Shown in pieces: positions 6,523 through 8,925 of a stretch of 8,925 nt of DNA. The first letter of the stretch is position 1. Each line of letters starts with the position of its first letter. The notes below the pieces were generated by a model. The model saw nothing but the letters and a program-made list of their open reading frames with translations. It was not told the DNA's origin and ran no database searches. The stretch comes from Bacteroidales bacterium (lineage in GTDB: Bacteria; Bacteroidota; Bacteroidia; Bacteroidales; Bacteroidaceae): contig SFEP01000079.1 of NCBI GenBank assembly GCA_004557185.1, positions 1-8,925 on the forward strand, read 5' to 3'. The translations under genes and the position numbers were made by a program.

Positions 6523-7401
6523 ATGATACTCTCCATGACTGGCTACGGAAAAGCCGACGTAACCTTTGGCAACAAGAAAATTCATGTAGAGATCAAGTCG
6601 CTTAACAGCAAAAGCCTTGACCTTTCCACCCGCATCACCCCGCTCTACCGGGAAAAAGAAATTGAAATACGCCGCCTCATTGCCGACCGCCTGCTGCGCG
6701 GCAAAGTGGACTTCACGCTCTGGACGGAGCGCACGGGCGGCCAGGCTGCCTGCTCGCTGAACGCCGACGCCGTGAAGGGTTATGTGCAGCAGATGCAGGC
6801 CATCAGCCAAAGCACGGGGCTGCCCATGCCCAGCGACCACCTGTGGGAGGTGCTGGTGCGCCTGCCCGAAGTGACGCAGAGTGCCGAAGCTGAAGAACTC
6901 ACCGACGAGGAGTGGGAGGCAGCCCGCACCGCTATAGCCCAGGCGCTGACGCATCTCACCGAGTTCCGAGCCCAGGAGGGAGCAGCACTGAGCATCAAGT
7001 TTACGGCCTGCATTGAAAGCATACGCAGCCTGCTGGGCCAGATTGAACCTTACGAACAGGGCCGCGTGGCACGCATTCGCCAGCGCTTGGAAGACCGACT
7101 GAGCGAACTCAAAGGCGTGGACTACGACAAGAACCGCTTGGAGCAGGAACTCATTTACTACATTGAGAAACTTGACATCAGCGAAGAGAAGCAACGACTG
7201 GCCAACCACCTGGACTACTTCATGGCCACCATGCAGAAAGGCGAGGGGCAGGGCAAAAAGCTCGGCTTCATAGCCCAGGAAATGGGACGCGAAATCAACA
7301 CCACAGGGTCGAAGAGCAACCAAGCCGAAATGCAAAACATCGTAGTGCGCATGAAGGACGAGTTGGAACAAATAAAAGAGCAAGTGCTCAACGTGCTCTG
7401 A
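6523..7401 (+). CDS. yicC: YicC-family endoribonuclease
   Basis: This encodes 292 residues of the YicC family, close to the length of the Escherichia coli protein. YicC proteins are cytoplasmic RNases; the E. coli protein has been linked to turnover of the small RNA RyhB. The N-terminal domain opens with the signature MILSMTGYGKA, followed by VEIKSLNSKSLDL (22-34), and has RGKVDFTL (59-66). The C-terminal domain has the highly conserved stretch at 244-270, including GKKLGFIAQEMGREINTTG and then KSNQAE. It ends in the usual helix VRMKDELEQIKEQVLNVL. I chose the ATG at 6523 because it gives the family N-terminus; the frame extends up to a TTG at 6466, but those residues match nothing and run through the leader hairpin. 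No Shine-Dalgarno site is present. It is the first gene of the plus-strand set, 55 nt before gmk. Confidence 0.95.
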   Translation: MILSMTGYGKADVTFGNKKIHVEIKSLNSKSLDLSTRITPLYREKEIEIRRLIADRLLRGKVDFTLWTERTGGQAACSLNADAVKGYVQQMQAISQSTGLPMPSDHLWEVLVRLPEVTQSAEAEELTDEEWEAARTAIAQALTHLTEFRAQEGAALSIKFTACIESIRSLLGQIEPYEQGRVARIRQRLEDRLSELKGVDYDKNRLEQELIYYIEKLDISEEKQRLANHLDYFMATMQKGEGQGKKLGFIAQEMGREINTTGSKSNQAEMQNIVVRMKDELEQIKEQVLNVL

Positions 7402-7456
7402 CGGCCTAAACGCCTATACCGAACCTTAGTCTAATACCCCACACACCCACCTCCCT

Positions 7457-8023
7457 ATGTCCGTTATCATCATTTCAGCCCCGAGCGGCACAGGCAAGAG
7501 CACGCTCATCGGCCACCTTATGCAGCACGTGCCCGGCCTGCACTTTTCCATTTCAGCCACCAGCCGCCCGCCACGCGGCACCGAGAAGGACGGCGTGGAA
7601 TACTACTTCCTCACCCCCGAAGCCTTTCGCGAAGAAATAGCGCGCGGCAACTTTCTGGAATACGTGGAGGTGTATCCCGACAGGTTCTACGGCACACTGC
7701 GCACGCAGGTTGACCGCCAACTGGAACGCGGTGAACACGTGATTTGCGACGTCGACGTGCTTGGCGCGCAACACATCAAGCAGCACTACGGCGACCGCGC
7801 GCTGAGCGTTTTCATACAGCCGCCCTCCATCGAGGCACTGCGCCAACGCCTGGAAGCGCGCGGCACTGACAGCGCCGAGGTCATCAACGACCGTCTGGCG
7901 CGTGCAGAGTTCGAACTGACGTTTGCACCCAAGTTCGACCGCGTGGTAGTGAACGACGACTTGGCACAGGCACAGCAGCACTTTGTGCGCGTGGTGCAGG
8001 AATATCTGCAAAGCCATGAATAA
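7457..8023 (+). CDS. gmk: Guanylate kinase
   Basis: This encodes a 188-residue guanylate kinase, which uses ATP to convert GMP to GDP in the cytoplasm, an essential step of purine nucleotide supply. The P-loop SAPSGTGKST is at 7-16. The GMP-binding region carries SATSRPPRGTEKDGVEYYFL (33-52), and the core strand has DVDVLGAQHIK (98-108). The lid and following helix show RGTDSAEVINDRLARAEFEL (135-154), with the arginines expected for phosphate binding. Length is normal for the family. The start ATG at 7457 puts the first strand directly before the P-loop, as in other Gmk proteins. The 3' end overlaps the start of nadD by 8 bases, which suggests translational coupling. Confidence 0.97.
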   Translation: MSVIIISAPSGTGKSTLIGHLMQHVPGLHFSISATSRPPRGTEKDGVEYYFLTPEAFREEIARGNFLEYVEVYPDRFYGTLRTQVDRQLERGEHVICDVDVLGAQHIKQHYGDRALSVFIQPPSIEALRQRLEARGTDSAEVINDRLARAEFELTFAPKFDRVVVNDDLAQAQQHFVRVVQEYLQSHE

Positions 8024-8600
8024 GCGCACGGCCATCTACGGCGGCTCGTTCAATCCCATTCACAACGGGCACATAGCACTGGCGCAGCATGTGGTGACGG
8101 CGGGCTATGCCGACGAGGTGTGGTTCATGGTGTCGCCACGCAATCCACTCAAGGCGGGCGACACGCTGCGCCCCGCTGCTGAACGGCTGCGCTGGGTGGA
8201 GCAGGCTCTACGCCCCTACCCTGCCCTCAAGGCCAGCGACTTTGAGTTTGCCCTGCCCGTACCGTCATACACCTGGCGCACCCTCGATGCGCTGGCTGCG
8301 GACTATCCCGACCGCCACTTTGTGTGGCTCGTGGGCGGCGACAACTGGGAAGCCTTTGCCCGCTGGGCGCGTGGCGAATACATCATCAGCCGCTACGGCC
8401 TCCTTATCTATCCGCGGCCAGGCAGCCACGTCGACGCAGCTTCCTTACCCGCAGGTGTCAGCGTCGTAGACAATGCCCCCCTCTTTCCCTACAGCGCCAC
8501 GCAGGTGCGTGAAGCACTCGCCGCGGGCCACGACGTGAGCCACATGGTGCCCGCCGAACTCATAGAGGAACTGCAACGCACCTACGGACCTGCGCAGTAA
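8016..8600 (+). CDS. nadD: Nicotinate-nucleotide adenylyltransferase NadD
   Basis: This encodes 194 residues of NadD, which joins nicotinate mononucleotide and ATP to form deamido-NAD in NAD synthesis. The nucleotidyltransferase motif GGSFNPIHNGH is at 9-19, with the two histidines of the (H/T)xGH type site. The substrate region has SYTWRTLDAL (84-93) and VGGDNWEAFARW (106-117). The second ATP-binding motif appears as YSATQVREAL (159-168), in place of the more common ISST-x-IR. VPAELIEEL (178-186) matches the usual C-terminal helix. The start ATG at 8016 lies inside the end of gmk (ATGAATAA arrangement, 8-base overlap). An upstream in-frame start at 7983 would add 11 residues that do not fit the family. 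It is the last gene before a strong hairpin. Confidence 0.96.
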   Translation: MNKRTAIYGGSFNPIHNGHIALAQHVVTAGYADEVWFMVSPRNPLKAGDTLRPAAERLRWVEQALRPYPALKASDFEFALPVPSYTWRTLDALAADYPDRHFVWLVGGDNWEAFARWARGEYIISRYGLLIYPRPGSHVDAASLPAGVSVVDNAPLFPYSATQVREALAAGHDVSHMVPAELIEELQRTYGPAQ

Positions 8601-8616
8601 ACCACCTTCCCTCCCC

Positions 8617-8664
8617 CACAGCAAGCCCCTGCTTCGCCCCCACGTGAAGCAGGGGCTTGCTGTG
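8617..8664 (+). terminator. Strong 19-bp hairpin ending the yicC-gmk-nadD transcript
   Basis: CACAGCAAGCCCCTGCTTC (8617-8635) and its exact reverse complement (8646-8664) flank a 10-nt loop, 16 nt after the nadD stop. No T-tract follows on either strand (CAAAACAGG comes next on +). It is probably the 3' end of the transcript, as an intrinsic-like terminator or a stabilising stem after termination further on. Confidence 0.7.
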
Positions 8665-8724
8665 CAAAACAGGCGAAAAGTGAAAGGGATAGAGAGATGA
8701 AAGGGCTGTAACAAATAGGGATAA

Positions 8725-8925
8725 ATGGAGCCAGGAAAAAGCATACGTATAAAACCTGAATTACAGAAGCCTACCCAATCCTATCAGGACTGTACGCGTT
8801 TCTACACGGCACGTTTCCGTTTCGGAAAGGCACAGGGAAAACGCACGAAATATTTATTGGGTTCAGCCTTCCGTTTTTCCGAAATGCGAGATGAACAGAT
8901 GAATGATTTTTTCGAGGAATTTCGG
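8725..8925 (+). CDS. Open frame running off the window end (uncertain, hypothetical)
   Basis: An ATG at 8725, preceded directly by an in-frame TAA (8722-8724), opens a frame of 67 codons with no stop before the window ends. The predicted N-terminus is basic (MEPGKSIRIKPELQ), then Arg/Phe-rich (RFYTARFRFGKAQG), then acidic at the edge (NDFFEEFR). I recognise no family. GC content is lower than in the confident genes. The frame runs through the repeat motif at 8833-8851 and a small hairpin (TTTCCGTTTCGGAAA, 8814-8828), which argues that this may be intergenic repeat DNA that happens to be open. A later ATG at 8884 is an alternative start. Confidence 0.3.
   Translation, partial: MEPGKSIRIKPELQKPTQSYQDCTRFYTARFRFGKAQGKRTKYLLGSAFRFSEMRDEQMNDFFEEFR
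8833..8851 (-). repeat. 19-bp motif, right copy of an inverted pair
   Basis: CAGGGAAAACGCACGAAAT is the exact reverse complement of 79-97. Sequence similarity continues only loosely on either side. It lies about 230 bases past the nadD stop, within the uncertain terminal open frame. Confidence 0.6.

Noticed and set aside
79..8851. Inverted 19-bp motifs as the ends of a transposon.
   Set aside because: No transposase or integrase lies between them, the interior is conserved core and T9SS genes, and no target-site duplication is visible.

Overview
The window looks like a chromosomal segment from a member of the Bacteroidota, most likely order Bacteroidales and plausibly a GC-rich Prevotellaceae. 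This rests on three things: a PorU-PorV pair of the type IX secretion system (T9SS), which is restricted to this phylum; the gene order yicC-gmk-nadD, which is common in it; and the near absence of Shine-Dalgarno sequences before the starts together with a Bacteroidota-type promoter (TAnnTTTG) before yicC. The genus is inference.

Layout. Positions 1-426 carry no convincing complete gene. A very AT-rich stretch (1-78, possibly the tail of a + strand gene) changes abruptly to GC-rich DNA holding a 22-bp tandem repeat array (129-248), a short direct repeat (270-301) and a 17-bp perfect hairpin (344-383) that probably ends the minus-strand transcript. On the minus strand, in transcription order, come a small protein derived from the fumarylacetoacetate hydrolase (FAH) fold (6180-5581), porU (5472-1636) and porV (1590-427). 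A 342-bp divergent intergenic region (6181-6522) separates these from the plus-strand set yicC (6523-7401), gmk (7457-8023) and nadD (8016-8600), which ends in a strong 19-bp hairpin (8617-8664). The last 260 bases are lower in GC and hold an open frame that runs off the edge and overlaps a repeat motif.

How the genes work together. PorU is the cell-surface sortase that removes the C-terminal signal from T9SS cargo and attaches cargo to A-LPS. PorV is the outer-membrane barrel that anchors PorU and shuttles cargo to it, so the pair forms the terminal module of the secretion and attachment complex. The plus-strand set is core housekeeping: an RNase (YicC), GMP to GDP conversion (Gmk) and NAD synthesis (NadD).

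The genes themselves are mostly ordinary. The points worth a second look are: the FAH-like protein, which appears to have lost every metal ligand of its family; the hairpin-forming tandem array, whose internal substitutions keep RNA pairing; a 19-bp motif present in inverted orientation near both window ends; a second 19-bp element repeated exactly after two minus-strand genes, each time just before a hairpin; and a GC-rich hairpin with a T-tract in the yicC leader. I do not see an obvious new multi-gene system.
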